Counted from the first letter of the stretch, positions 1 to 8,029 are shown. The stretch is DNA of 64,000 bases from Nocardia vulneris (GCF_001613425.1 NZ_BDCI01000023.1:248001-312000), one strand, 5' to 3'. Notes: generated by a model from the letters alone, not told the origin. Program-made: numbers and translations.

Positions 1-142
1 CGATGTGGTGGGCGATCGGATCGTTGGTCGCGGCGGCATAGGCGATGGCGCGCTCGCGGGTCACTTCGAAGGTGTCGGTCGCGCCCCAGCTACCGAGCCG
101 CTCGAGGTCGAAATCCGTCCCGTCCGTCTGCTGTCCCTGCAT
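1..142 (-). CDS. MaoC-like dehydratase family protein (N-terminal part, cut by window edge)
   Basis: Only the first 47 codons are in the window; the gene runs off the left edge. The ATG at 142 is preceded by AGGAGG about 5 bases upstream. The visible residues include a Glu/Arg-rich stretch and then AYAAATNDPIAHH, which resembles the start of hot-dog-fold MaoC/FAS1-type dehydratase domains, where 'YA.A..D..PIH' precedes the catalytic Asp/His region. Such enzymes hydrate enoyl-CoA or related thioesters. The gene is divergent from the AraC-type regulator next to it, so that regulator may control it. The function is tentative because the catalytic half is not visible. Confidence 0.6.
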   Translation of the reverse strand, partial: MQGQQTDGTDFDLERLGSWGATDTFEVTRERAIAYAAATNDPIAHHI

Positions 143-287
143 TCGGCCTCCTGGTCGTTGCTCGACAACCCACGCTAGGAACCCGGGCGCGCGGCCGGGA
201 TGACCGTGCTGCGCGCGTTCCGTGACCGCCGCGCTCAGCACATCCGGGCTGGTAGGTTCGCTTCGACCGGTGACGCAGGAGGTGTGG

Positions 288-1313
288 GTGACGGCCAGGA
301 CGGTGCCGATCGACTTCGTGCGGGCCGCCGTCGCCACCGCCGCCCGGCAGGGGGTGGACATCGAGCAGTTGCTCGGCAGCGTCGGGGTGGCGCCGGAGTT
401 GCTCGCCCAGGATCGCGCCCGGGTGACCGTCGATCAGATGGCCACGACCGTGCGGGAACTCTGGCGGATCAGCGACGACGAATTGTTCGGTCTCGGCCCG
501 GCCCCGCTGCCGCGCGGATCGATCCGGTTGGTGGGCTTCGGGCTGATCGGTTGCCCGGACCTCGGGGCGGCGATCGAGCGGTTCTTCGAATATCGGCGCC
601 TGCTGCCCGGCCTGCCGCCGATGACGATGACCACCGCCGACGCGAACGCCCGCTTCACCCTCGACACCCGGGAAGTGGCCGAAGGCAACGAGTTATTGAC
701 CACGTTCCTGCTCGCCGGGGTGCACCGGACGATCGCCTGGGGTATCGGCCGCCGAGTTCCGTTGCGGCAGGTCGAATTCCCCTATCCGCGGCCACGCAAC
801 CTCGACGACTACGCCCTCGTCTTCGACGCCCCGCTCGTTTTCGACGCGCCCATCGCGGCGCTCACCTTCGCCAGTGACCTGCTCGCGGCGCCGATCACCC
901 GCACCGAGGACGAGCTGATCGCCTGGACCCGCAACGCGCCCACCGATGTGCTCTCGCGGCGCGAATACGGCAGTTCGCCGGCCGAGCAGGTGCGCCAGAT
1001 TCTGGCCCGCGGACTGCGCGGTGACCGCAGCGCGGGCGAGCGCTGGCCGAGCGCCGACGAGGTGGCCAAGCTGCTGGCCATGAGCCCACAGACGGTGCGC
1101 CGCAAGCTCGCTGAGGAAGCCACCTCGATCACCCAGATCCGCGAGGACATCCTGCGGGACGCCGCCGTGGCCAGCCTGGTGCGGGGCGAGGAGACGGTCG
1201 AGGCGCTCTCGGCCCGGCTCGGCTTCTCCGAACCCAGTGCGTTCCGGCGCGCGTTCCGCCGCTGGACCGGCAGCCCGCCCGGTTCCTACCGCGGCGCCGC
1301 CGGTCAACGCTGA
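288..1313 (+). CDS. AraC-family transcriptional regulator with arabinose-binding-like N-terminus
   Basis: About 341 residues. The N-terminal 200 residues resemble the AraC-type arabinose-binding/OruR-like sensor domain ('RLVGFGLIGCPDLGAAIER', 'YRRLLPG'). The last ~90 residues are a double HTH of AraC type: 'AKLLAMSPQTVRRKLAEE' is the first helix-turn-helix and 'LGFSEPSAFRRAFRRWTG' is the signature segment. GTG at 288 is preferred because AGGAGG lies 5 bases before it; an in-frame GTG at 222 would add 22 residues without a comparable ribosome binding site. It is divergent from the MaoC-like gene. This subfamily often controls lipid or steroid catabolism genes, so the neighbour is a plausible target (inference). 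Confidence 0.85.
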   Translation: MTARTVPIDFVRAAVATAARQGVDIEQLLGSVGVAPELLAQDRARVTVDQMATTVRELWRISDDELFGLGPAPLPRGSIRLVGFGLIGCPDLGAAIERFFEYRRLLPGLPPMTMTTADANARFTLDTREVAEGNELLTTFLLAGVHRTIAWGIGRRVPLRQVEFPYPRPRNLDDYALVFDAPLVFDAPIAALTFASDLLAAPITRTEDELIAWTRNAPTDVLSRREYGSSPAEQVRQILARGLRGDRSAGERWPSADEVAKLLAMSPQTVRRKLAEEATSITQIREDILRDAAVASLVRGEETVEALSARLGFSEPSAFRRAFRRWTGSPPGSYRGAAGQR

Positions 1314-1351
1314 ACGGTTGCGGGACAGCTGTTCTCGCGAGCCGGCAAACG

Positions 1352-2218
1352 CTACTGGTCGCGCAGCCGCCGGTGGTAGCGCTCCCGGACCACCGGATCG
1401 GGCTGCGCGTAAGCCGTTGTCGCCCCGGTGATTCGCGCGACGACCAGCTGGGCGCGATAGGGCAGCAACTGGGCGGTCTTGATGATCGCGGCCAACCTGC
1501 GCGGCACCGTCACCAACGGCTTCTCCTTGGCCACCGTGCGCACGATCGCCTGCGCGACATCAGCGGGATCCACCGTGGTCATCGGCTCGATCCAGTTCGG
1601 CATGTTCGCGCCCGCGGACAGTTCGGTGCGCACGATGCCCGGCAGTACCGCCGAGACGTGCACGCCGTGCTCCTTCATCTCCAGGTGCAGCGCCGCGGTG
1701 AAACCCACCACGGCGTGCTTGGTCGCGCAGTAGGTGGCCAGTCCGGGAAAGCCCTGGGTGCCGGCCAGCGACGCGATATTGATGAGGTGGCCGCTGCCGC
1801 GCGCCAGGAACCGCCGGGTGGCCAGCCGGGATCCGTGGATCACGCCGCGCAGGTTGATGTCGAGGATCCGGTCCGTCATCGCCTCGTCCTCGTCGGCGAA
1901 CAATCCGGTCGGCATGATGCCCGCATTGTTGACCAGCACATCCAACGGCCCGAGTTCGGTTTCGAGCGCGTCGAGGAATGCGGCGAACGAGTCGCGGTCG
2001 GTGACGTTCAACGGCAGGCCGACGATCGTGGCGCCCGGATCGGCGCCGAGTTCGGCCGCGGTCTTGGCGACCAGCTCCACGTCGATATCGCCGATCGCCA
2101 CCGCGGCGCCCGCGCCGAGAAACGCCTCCGCGGTGGCCCGGCCGATCCCACGGGCGCCGCCGGTGATCGCGACGACCTTTCCAGCAAGCGAGACCTCGCC
2201 CTTCGGTCCACTGGTCAT
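1352..2218 (-). CDS. SDR family NAD(P)-dependent oxidoreductase
   Basis: 288 residues of classical short-chain dehydrogenase. The cofactor motif 'TGGARGIGRA' lies near residue 20, NNAG near residue 95, and the catalytic pair 'YCATKHA' near residue 160, with a Ser upstream in 'NIASLAG'. A C-terminal extension of ~60 residues after the Rossmann core ('TVPRRLAAIIKTAQLLP') is typical of mycobacterial SDRs of lipid metabolism. The ATG at 2218 has GGAAGG upstream; a longer frame to 2254 lacks support. The gene converges on the AraC regulator. Substrate unknown. Confidence 0.88.
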   Translation of the reverse strand: MTSGPKGEVSLAGKVVAITGGARGIGRATAEAFLGAGAAVAIGDIDVELVAKTAAELGADPGATIVGLPLNVTDRDSFAAFLDALETELGPLDVLVNNAGIMPTGLFADEDEAMTDRILDINLRGVIHGSRLATRRFLARGSGHLINIASLAGTQGFPGLATYCATKHAVVGFTAALHLEMKEHGVHVSAVLPGIVRTELSAGANMPNWIEPMTTVDPADVAQAIVRTVAKEKPLVTVPRRLAAIIKTAQLLPYRAQLVVARITGATTAYAQPDPVVRERYHRRLRDQ

Positions 2219-2700
2219 GTTCCCGGCCTTCCTCTTTCGTGAACGTTCGAGCACGCACCGGCTTGCGCACGCCCGGGGCGAAGGTGCGGCGCGCTGTTCT
2301 CAGTGTCGGCCTTTCCCGCCTGCCGGTCGGCGGATTCGTCCGATCACGGTGCGGCGGAACAGTGCTCGGCGCCGAGCGCGCGCATGTCCGTACCGGTGCC
2401 GGGCAGGTAGCGAAATGATCGGATCGCCATGGATATCGCCCGCCGAAATACGGCGAGCGGGCGACCGTCATTTCCGCCGATTAGTCGGCCGGTGCGGCGC
2501 GGCGAATACCGCGGCGGTGTCTGCGCACTACCGTGCGGGTTTCCGATCAGGGCATTGTCACAACACGGATGCGGGCCGCGCGGAAACCGCCGGGTATGTG
2601 CGCAGCCGGGAATGTCGGCGGGGTCGCGCGGAGAATGTTCGACGCAATAAACCTTCGAACTCGATAAATGCGGTGCGCGGAGTTAGCCGGACAAAAGCGC
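2219..2700. other. Gap between the SDR gene and desA1 without a recognisable gene
   Basis: No open frame here looks coding: the candidates are low-complexity Arg-rich translations. The part next to 2219 must hold the promoter of the SDR gene. The stretch from about 2410 to 2690 is visibly more A/T-rich than the flanks. No other motif was seen. Confidence 0.5.
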
Positions 2701-2727
2701 GCCGCCGCCCGGAGTCCGGGCGGCGGC
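2701..2727 (-). terminator. GC-rich hairpin after desA1
   Basis: gccgccgcccgg and its complement are separated by only a few bases, 23 bases past the desA1 stop codon on the minus strand. There is no long T-tract, as is usual for actinobacterial terminators. Confidence 0.65.
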
Positions 2728-2749
2728 GTGAGATCTGTTGTGCGCTGGA

Positions 2750-3718
2750 TCAGCTGGCGGTGCTTGCCATCTGGCGTTCGGCCTTCGCGGCCTCGCGGGC
2801 CAGCATGCGGTCGCGCTGCTCCTCGAACTTCAGCACGTCCTTGCCGAGCTTGTCCAGGAACAGGCCGAGCCGCTCGCGGACCGCCTCGCCGCGCGCGGTG
2901 AAGTCGGTGCGGTCGAAGATGTTCCACTTCTTCAGCACCGGCTGCACCACCTCTTCGAGGTGCTGGCGCAGGTCGTAGATGCCGTGCTTGGCCATCAGGA
3001 CGCCGTTGCGGCGGAAGTTCGGCATACCGGCGCCGGGCATCTGGAAGTTCTCCAGGATCAACGTGATCGCCTCGATCGCCTGATCCGGCGACAGGTCGAG
3101 AGCGGCGCCGCACATGTTGCGGTAGAAGATCATGTGCAGGTTCTCGTCGGCCGCGACGCGCTGCAGCATGCGATCGGCGATCGGGTCGTCGCAGACCTTG
3201 CCGGTGTTGCGGTGGCTCACTCGGGTGGCCAGTTCCTGGAAGGTCACGTACGCGACCGAGTGCAGGAAGCCCGCGTCGGCCTCGGTGGGGGAGGCGAAGC
3301 CGTTGGTCATGTGGATCATTCGCGCTTCTTCGAGCGCGACCGGGTCGACGCCGCGGGTGACCACCAGGTAGTCCCGCATCACGATGCCGTGCCGGTTCTC
3401 CTCGGCGGTCCACCGGCCGACCCAGGTGCCCCACGCGCCGTCCTGCGAGAAGTTCTCGGCGATCTCGCGGTGGTACGACGGAAGGTTGTCTTCGGTCAGC
3501 AGATTGGTGATCATGGCCGCCTTCGCGACCTCGTTCAGCCGGGACTGCTCCGGATCCCAGTCGATACCCCCGAGTGCGGCGAAATTGCGGCCTTCATCCC
3601 ACGGGACGTAGTCGTGCGGATGCCATTCCTTTGCCAGGGAGAGGTGCCGGTTGACGTTCTCTTCGGCAACCGGCTCCAACTCCGTCAGAAGCTCGAGTTG
3701 AGTCAGATCCCTTGCCAT
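2750..3718 (-). CDS. desA1: Acyl-[acyl-carrier-protein] desaturase, DesA1 type
   Basis: 322 residues; soluble stearoyl-ACP-desaturase-like di-iron enzyme that introduces a double bond into ACP-bound acyl chains. In mycobacteria DesA1 is needed for mycolic acid synthesis. The two di-iron ligand motifs are visible: 'EENRHG' near residue 115 and 'DENLHMIFY' near residue 200, plus an N-terminal 'ELEPVAEENVNRHL' segment matching the DesA1 family closely. Length is slightly below the 338 residues of the M. tuberculosis protein as recalled, the loss being at the C-terminus. ATG at 3718 is chosen because the homologous N-terminus begins there; the frame continues to 3868 without similarity. Monocistronic, with a hairpin after it. 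Confidence 0.93.
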   Translation of the reverse strand: MARDLTQLELLTELEPVAEENVNRHLSLAKEWHPHDYVPWDEGRNFAALGGIDWDPEQSRLNEVAKAAMITNLLTEDNLPSYHREIAENFSQDGAWGTWVGRWTAEENRHGIVMRDYLVVTRGVDPVALEEARMIHMTNGFASPTEADAGFLHSVAYVTFQELATRVSHRNTGKVCDDPIADRMLQRVAADENLHMIFYRNMCGAALDLSPDQAIEAITLILENFQMPGAGMPNFRRNGVLMAKHGIYDLRQHLEEVVQPVLKKWNIFDRTDFTARGEAVRERLGLFLDKLGKDVLKFEEQRDRMLAREAAKAERQMASTAS

Positions 3719-4000
3719 GTATGAACCCTTCAGTCTGTGCGTCCGGTCGTGCAGGTCATCCCCCCAAGGTAGACCGATGCCGTGCGGCCATACCTTACGG
3801 CACCGTAGGTGTGATGCGAAACGCATCCGAATGCCTGTTGACGCCCCGTGATGCACGTCATACGCCATCGTCGGCGTTCGGTGGCCACCTCCGAGTGTAT
3901 GGCGTCGGCCCGCAGCGAGGGGATTATCGCCGCGGGCCGACCGGTGTTAGCGCGGCGTGCTGCATCGCACACGCCGCCGTGTCGCGCAGGCGCCGAGTGG

Positions 4001-4594
4001 TCAGCGCTTTCCGCCGAACAGGCCACCGAGCACGTTGCCCAGTGCGCCGCCGGCGTTCTTGGCCAGCGCCTCGCCGATCGCGCCGCCGATGCCGCCGCTC
4101 TTACCGCTGCCGCCGAGCAGGCCGCCGAGGATGTCCCCGATCCCGCCGTTGCCGGCCTGGGTCTGCGGCTGGGGCGCCCCGGCACCGCCGCCACCGGTCA
4201 TCTGCTTGGCCAGATAGGCGAGCACGATCGGGGCGAGGATCGGCATCAGCTTGGCGATCAGGTCGTTGCCGCCGGTGCCCTCGGTCGCGCCGAGCGCGCT
4301 GATCACCGTGTTCTTCTCGGTGCCGAAGACGTTCTCGACGATCTTCGAGCCGTCGTTCACGTCGACCTTGTCGATGTCGACCGTGCCCTCGCCCTCGACG
4401 AGTTCCCCGTGGTTGTCCAGCGCGTCGACCAGGGACGCCGCGCCTTCGGGTTTGGTCGCGTTCGCCTGCAGTCCGCCGAGCAGCGTCGGCAGGGCCGCGC
4501 TGACCGCCGCGGTCGCGGTGTTCTGGTCGACGCCGAGCTTCTCGGCGATCTGGGCGATAGGTACCTGGGAGAGCAAATCATCGAAGGAAGTCAT
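4001..4594 (-). CDS. DUF937 domain-containing protein
   Basis: 197 residues. The first ~140 form the DUF937 domain ('TSFDDLLSQVPIAQIAEKLG', 'AALPTLLGGLQAN'), an all-helical domain seen in many bacteria, with YidB as the characterised relative. The C-terminus is Gly-rich with repeated GGLLGG-type segments, also typical. Start ATG at 4594 with AAGGCGGAG upstream. The 282-base region 3719-4000 beyond its stop carries only the desA1 promoter as far as can be seen. Role unknown. Confidence 0.85.
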   Translation of the reverse strand: MTSFDDLLSQVPIAQIAEKLGVDQNTATAAVSAALPTLLGGLQANATKPEGAASLVDALDNHGELVEGEGTVDIDKVDVNDGSKIVENVFGTEKNTVISALGATEGTGGNDLIAKLMPILAPIVLAYLAKQMTGGGGAGAPQPQTQAGNGGIGDILGGLLGGSGKSGGIGGAIGEALAKNAGGALGNVLGGLFGGKR

Positions 4595-4725
4595 CGGCTC
4601 CGCCTTGTCGAGGGACGACCCGGGTTTGTCCGGGTCGCGCTCACAGTAAGGGAAGGCTCGAGGCGAGTGTGGTGTATCCGCGCCGGGCGCGTTGGTCACA
4701 CCCGTGCCCGGCCCGCAGACGAGAG

Positions 4726-4752
4726 CGGGCGCCCGGAGTGACCGGGCGCCCG
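4726..4752 (-). terminator. Hairpin following tRNA-Lys
   Basis: Perfect 11-bp arms cgggcgcccgg / ccgggcgcccg with a 5-base loop, starting 5 bases past the 3' end of the minus-strand tRNA. It fits a terminator for the tRNA transcript. Confidence 0.75.
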
Positions 4753-4757
4753 ATGTG

Positions 4758-4830
4758 TGCCCCCAGTAGGGCTCGAACCTACGACCTGCGGATTAAAAGT
4801 CCGTAGCTCTACCAACTGAGCTATAGGGGC
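4758..4830 (-). tRNA. tRNA-Lys (TTT anticodon)
   Basis: 73-nt cloverleaf on the minus strand. The acceptor stem is GCCCCTA paired with TGGGGGC, the D-arm is AGCTCAGTTGGTAGAGC, the anticodon loop CTTTTAA carries TTT, and the T-arm contains GGTTCGAGCC. The discriminator base is A. CCA is not encoded. Confidence 0.97.
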
Positions 4831-5246
4831 GCGGTGGGCAGTGTAGTAGGCGCGGCGCGGATGGCCCAAATGGGGGAGCGGGGCGCGTGGCGGGCGCGCG
4901 CGGTCGCTCGATCCCGGGCGCGGGACAGTGCTGGCGCCCGGACATCGAGAGCTGTTGCGGCGCCGAGTAACGCGCCGAGCTCGGCGGGCGATCTCGGCGG
5001 TAAACATTTGGCACCCAACTTTGTTCATTGTGGCCGGAATTGGCTACCATCCAATCATGTTGGCTAGCAATGTCTTTGGATTTGCCGGGGGTGCATGCCC
5101 CGAGCCCGTCGGGGCCGGCCCGGATGGTGAGCGGGTGGGCTGCGGGTGCCCGCCGGTGTTCCGGCCGGCCGGTCCACGCGGGTGAACGTTGCTGCGACGC
5201 TGGCGAATTGGGCGCCCATGCGCCGCCCCGCTCCAGGTTGCGCAAT

Positions 5247-5265
5247 GTTTGCTGTAACAGTAAAC
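5247..5265. promoter_or_regulatory. Imperfect palindrome (candidate operator)
   Basis: gtttgctgt-a-acagtaaac: 9-bp arms with 8 matches around a single central base, inside an A/T-rich patch. Architecture is like a TetR/GntR operator. The cognate regulator is unknown. Confidence 0.4.
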
Positions 5266-5480
5266 CTGAGTAGTTGGTTACCTGACTCGTCGGTTTGCCG
5301 CGTGTCGGATGGGGTTTCCGGGTACGGTGACAACTTGATGAATTCCGGAAGAATCGCCGGCCTGTTCGGGGATTCGGAATTCGACTTATCGCTGATGTGC
5401 CCGAATCTGTCGCGACCGGTCCGGCCGATCGTGGCTTACCTGGAGACGACGCCGCAGGAGGCAGATCCGAGACGAAGAAA

Positions 5481-5516
5481 TGCCTGGGTGCGCACCCCCT
5501 GCAGCGCACCCAGGCA
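5481..5516. terminator. 12-bp perfect inverted repeat
   Basis: tgcctgggtgcg and cgcacccaggca flank a 12-base C-rich loop. A strong hairpin could end a transcript entering from the left, or act as a structured leader. No gene in front of it is evident. Confidence 0.5.
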
Positions 5517-5519
5517 GGA

Positions 5520-5543
5520 AAACTATACCAGCTGGTGTGTTTC
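5520..5543. promoter_or_regulatory. ARE-like palindrome 1 upstream of the TetR gene
   Basis: A perfect accagctggt core (5527-5536) is flanked by aaactat on the left and gtgtttc on the right, giving an ATACC...GGTnTGTTT pattern. This is very like the autoregulatory elements bound by gamma-butyrolactone receptors in Streptomyces. It lies about 150 bases before the receptor-like gene. Confidence 0.5.
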
Positions 5544-5576
5544 AGGTTTTTCGCAAGTTTTCGTACCGAAAGTTTG

Positions 5577-5598
5577 AAACTGGGCGAAAACCCGGTTT
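5577..5598. promoter_or_regulatory. ARE-like palindrome 2 upstream of the TetR gene
   Basis: aaactggg-cgaaaa-cccggttt: 8-bp arms with one mismatch and a 6-base centre, about 95 bases before the start of the TetR gene. Its spacing relative to the first palindrome suggests an operator pair. Confidence 0.5.
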
Positions 5599-5691
5599 GA
5601 AGTATTGATAAAACTCATAACTTCGCGCCAAGGGCCCGTTCCTTTGGGGGTGGCTGTTTGGCGGCGAGTAGGCTTCGGAGGCGTTTCGAGC

Positions 5692-6357
5692 ATGGCACGG
5701 CAGCAAGAGCGGGCCCGCCGGACACGTGCGGCGATTATCAGGTCCGCCGCCGTTGAGTTCGGGAAGAGCGGCTATGCCGCTGCATCGCTCAACCGCATAT
5801 TGGAAGGGTCGCGTGCCACCAAGGGCGCCATGTACTTCCATTTCGATTCCAAGGAAGATCTCGCGCGCGCCGTCCTGGAGACGGCGGTCGAGCGCTACCG
5901 CGCCTCGGCCGAGCGTTGGCTCGCGCGAACAGATCTCGGACCCCTCGACATCCTGCACGGCATGATCGACGAGATGGCATTGCGGCTCGAGCACGACATC
6001 ATCGTGCAGGCCGAATACCGGTTGATCATCGAACCCGACTTCTATCGGGACGTGCAATCCGGTGGCGGGCGAATACTCGGGCGCGCCACCCGCGCGCTCG
6101 CCGTCCGCGCCATCGACCAAGGACAACTCCGGCCCGGCGCCGACGCCGATCGGTTCACCCGCACCCTCGTCGCCGCCCTGGCCGGCCAGCGCTACCTGGT
6201 CGACGCCCACGGCACCGGGATAGACCTGCGGACCCGATTCGAGGAAGCACTCGAGGTCGTCATCGAGTCCATGGCCACCCCCGAATGGGCCGAGAAGTTC
6301 CACAACGACGGCTGGCGCACCCAAGCCCGCCTCGAAGAGCTCAGTTTGGGGCTTTGA
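5692..6357 (+). CDS. TetR-family regulator of the gamma-butyrolactone-receptor (ScbR/ArpA) type
   Basis: 221 residues. The N-terminus 'MARQQERARRTRAAIIRSA' followed by 'TKGAMYFHFDSKEDLARAV' is the hallmark of the ArpA/ScbR family: an HTH in residues 10-55 and a ligand domain behind it. Family members repress until they bind a gamma-butyrolactone-like signal. ATG at 5692 is preceded by TCGGAGG; an upstream frame to 5605 has no similarity and would cover operator-like DNA. No AfsA-type butenolide synthase gene is visible nearby. The stretch that holds the ligand-pocket Trp in ArpA-type receptors reads Phe-Tyr-Arg-Asp-Val here, so ligand specificity may differ (from memory). Confidence 0.85.
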   Translation: MARQQERARRTRAAIIRSAAVEFGKSGYAAASLNRILEGSRATKGAMYFHFDSKEDLARAVLETAVERYRASAERWLARTDLGPLDILHGMIDEMALRLEHDIIVQAEYRLIIEPDFYRDVQSGGGRILGRATRALAVRAIDQGQLRPGADADRFTRTLVAALAGQRYLVDAHGTGIDLRTRFEEALEVVIESMATPEWAEKFHNDGWRTQARLEELSLGL

Positions 6358-6452
6358 CCAGCCGGTTTGGTTAACGAGTCCGGTCTGTCATAAGCTAACC
6401 GGGCTCCCAACGGACAGCCGTTGAAGCCGGTTCCGGAGAAATCCGGAGACGA

Positions 6453-6525
6453 GCCCCCTTCGTCTAGCGGCCTAGGACGCCGCCCTTTCAAGGCGGTAGC
6501 GCGGGTTCGAATCCCGTAGGGGGTA
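6453..6525 (+). tRNA. tRNA-Glu (TTC anticodon)
   Basis: 73 nt; acceptor GCCCCCT/AGGGGGT with a G-T first pair, anticodon loop CTTTCAA, T-loop GGTTCGAATCC. First of three adjacent tRNAs. Confidence 0.97.
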
Positions 6526-6554
6526 CGGTCTTCGGATCGTTGGAAGCACAGCAA

Positions 6555-6628
6555 GGCCCTGTGGCGCAGTTGGTTAGCGCGCCGCCCTGTCACGGCGGAG
6601 GTCGCGGGTTCGAGTCCCGTCAGGGTCG
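6555..6628 (+). tRNA. tRNA-Asp (GTC anticodon)
   Basis: 74 nt; acceptor GGCCCTG/CAGGGTC, anticodon loop CTGTCAC, discriminator G as expected for Asp. It lies 29 bases after tRNA-Glu. Confidence 0.97.
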
Positions 6629-6686
6629 CAAGTGAGCGCCGGAGCAATCCGGCGTTTCGCGTATGGCATTCAACTCGGGTGCCTGC

Positions 6687-6760
6687 GGCCAGGTAGCTCA
6701 GTTGGTACGAGCGTCCGCCTGAAAAGCGGAAGGTCGCCGGTTCGATCCCGGCCCTGGCCA
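6687..6760 (+). tRNA. tRNA-Phe (GAA anticodon)
   Basis: 74 nt; acceptor GGCCAGG/CCTGGCC, anticodon loop CTGAAAA, discriminator A. It completes the Glu-Asp-Phe cluster common in actinobacteria. Confidence 0.96.
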
Positions 6761-6868
6761 CTTCACTCGTAGGCGAGTCCTACCCGCGGAAAGCGCGGGT
6801 GGGCTCGTTTCGTTCGTATCTTGTGGGGTGCAACCCCACACCCGCCCGGAGGGCTTCGCCCCCGGACC

Positions 6869-7137
6869 CCGGCTCCCGTGGCTGGACCGGCTCCCGTGGC
6901 TGGACCGGCTCCCGTAGCTGGACTTCCTCCGTAGCTGGAGCGGCTCCCGTGGCTGGACCGGCTCCCGTGGCTGGACTTCCTCCCGTAGCTGAACTGCCTC
7001 CCGTAACTGAACTGCCTCCCGTAACTGGACCGCCTCCCGTGGCTGGACTGCCTCCCGTAGCCGGACCGCCTCCCATAGCTGGACTGCCTCCCGTAGCTTG
7101 ATCTTCTCCCGCTGCCGGGCTTCGTCCCGTAGCCGGA
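6869..7137. repeat. 18-bp tandem repeat (about 15 copies)
   Basis: Degenerate units of the form ccggctcccgtggctgga / ctgcctcccgtagctgga run head to tail between the tRNA cluster and the next gene. Read in frame they give Pro-Val-Ala-Gly-type peptides, but no start with a ribosome binding site leads into them and the frame breaks where a unit is 17 bases long. I treat the array as a minisatellite, not a gene. Confidence 0.8.
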
Positions 7138-7303
7138 CCCGCCTCGGGCGGAGGCGCTTCTGCGGGCGGTCAGGGGTGAGGTTTTCGAAGTACTGGTTGG
7201 TTTTTGTGGGGGTGGGGAATCATGAGGGGGGTGCGGTTTGGGCCGTGCCTGAGTTCGAGTGTGTTCCGCGATCTGCTTCCGCTACTCAGGAGGAATGGGA
7301 TCC

Positions 7304-7714
7304 ATGGTGACTATTCGGAACTATCGGCGTTCTGCGTTTGCGGTGAGTGTGGTCGGGGCCGTGGGGGTGGTGCTGGGGGTGACCGCGGCACCGGCCTGGG
7401 CCGACAACAGCATCGAGATCACGGGGGTGGGGCCGGCGAATGTGGGGGCCGACTACAGCTGTGAGGCTTCGGCGGGGGTGGTCGGGATCAAGGTGATGGT
7501 GGGGGATCCGCAGGCGGAGAGTCCGTCGGCTACGGGGACGGAGACCGGCGTCATCTGCGACGGGACTCGGCAGTCGGCGGTGGTGCTGGTGGCCGGGGTG
7601 GACGGGTCGCCGGAGCCGATCCAGCGCGGGCAGACGGTGCAGGTGCGGATGGCGTTGGTCGACGCCACCGACACCGTGATATCCGGGACGGCCAAGGTGG
7701 TCAGTTTGGGCTAG
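7304..7714 (+). CDS. Small secreted protein of unknown function
   Basis: 136 residues. A Sec signal peptide is clear: basic N-terminus (RNYRR), a hydrophobic core of ~20 residues and a likely cleavage after Ala-Trp-Ala before DNSIEI. The mature part (~105 residues) has two Cys (in 'DYSCEA' and 'VICDG') that could form one disulfide, and looks like a small beta-rich domain. ATG at 7304 has AGGAGG 10 bases upstream; ATG 7295 is too close to it. No family recognised. The large hairpin just after it probably ends its transcript. Confidence 0.75.
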   Translation: MVTIRNYRRSAFAVSVVGAVGVVLGVTAAPAWADNSIEITGVGPANVGADYSCEASAGVVGIKVMVGDPQAESPSATGTETGVICDGTRQSAVVLVAGVDGSPEPIQRGQTVQVRMALVDATDTVISGTAKVVSLG

Positions 7715-7719
7715 CGCAG

Positions 7720-7800
7720 CTGGTCGGTCGATCAGGAGGTAATGGTGGCGGGAGCCTCTCGGCCGATGCCGCCACCATTACCTCGTGATCAGTCGACCAG
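7720..7800. terminator. 81-nt near-perfect long hairpin
   Basis: The inner arms gaggtaatggtggcgg and ccgccaccattacctc are perfect over 16 bp, and the symmetry continues outward through gatca/tgatc to ctggtcg/cgaccag with only a few mismatches. The arms are about 33 bases long with a loop of about 15. It starts 6 bases after the secreted-protein stop codon. It could be a terminator or a small palindromic element. Confidence 0.7.
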
Positions 7801-8029
7801 GACGCGACGCGGCGTGTCGGCCGGGACACGACGTGGGGTTGTGGCCGAAACCTGCGGTCGCCGAGGGGGTTCCGTGCGGTGAGCGCTGCAAGGGGCGCGG
7901 CGCAGCGTTCGAAAGGGGTCGCTGGGGCTATCGGTCGACGATCCGAGGCTGAAAGGTGAGGTCCGGGGCGTGCGCGTCGGCGGTGTCTAGGATCGAGGCA
8001 GTGGCCGGAGGTTGTCGGAGGGCGTGACC
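7801..8029. other. Gap between the long hairpin and the small membrane protein gene
   Basis: No coding frame with a supported start. The right end must contain the promoter and the ribosome binding site (tcggaggg) of the next gene. Confidence 0.4.

Larger units (their letters stand above)
4831..5691. other. 860-bp gene-free regulatory-looking region upstream of the TetR gene
   Basis: No convincing gene is seen. Two A/T-rich patches stand out, about 5000-5085 and 5230-5410, against the GC-rich background. Several dyads are listed separately (5247-5265, 5481-5516, 5520-5543, 5577-5598). A 42-codon frame from ATG 5057 and an 80-codon frame from ATG 5338 exist, but neither has a good ribosome binding site, and the second runs through the hairpin and palindromes, so I do not call them genes. 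Confidence 0.5.

Noticed and set aside
5338..5577. 80-codon frame before the TetR gene
   Set aside because: It runs through the hairpin and the ARE-like palindromes and lacks a ribosome binding site.
6192..6761. 189-codon minus-strand frame across the tRNA cluster
   Set aside because: It is the antisense of tRNA-Phe, tRNA-Asp and tRNA-Glu; its translation is the well-known spurious 'GIEPATF' type peptide from tRNA loops.
6799..7101. Frame encoding Pro-Val-Ala-Gly repeats
   Set aside because: It lies in the 18-bp minisatellite, has no ribosome binding site, and the reading frame is not held through all units.
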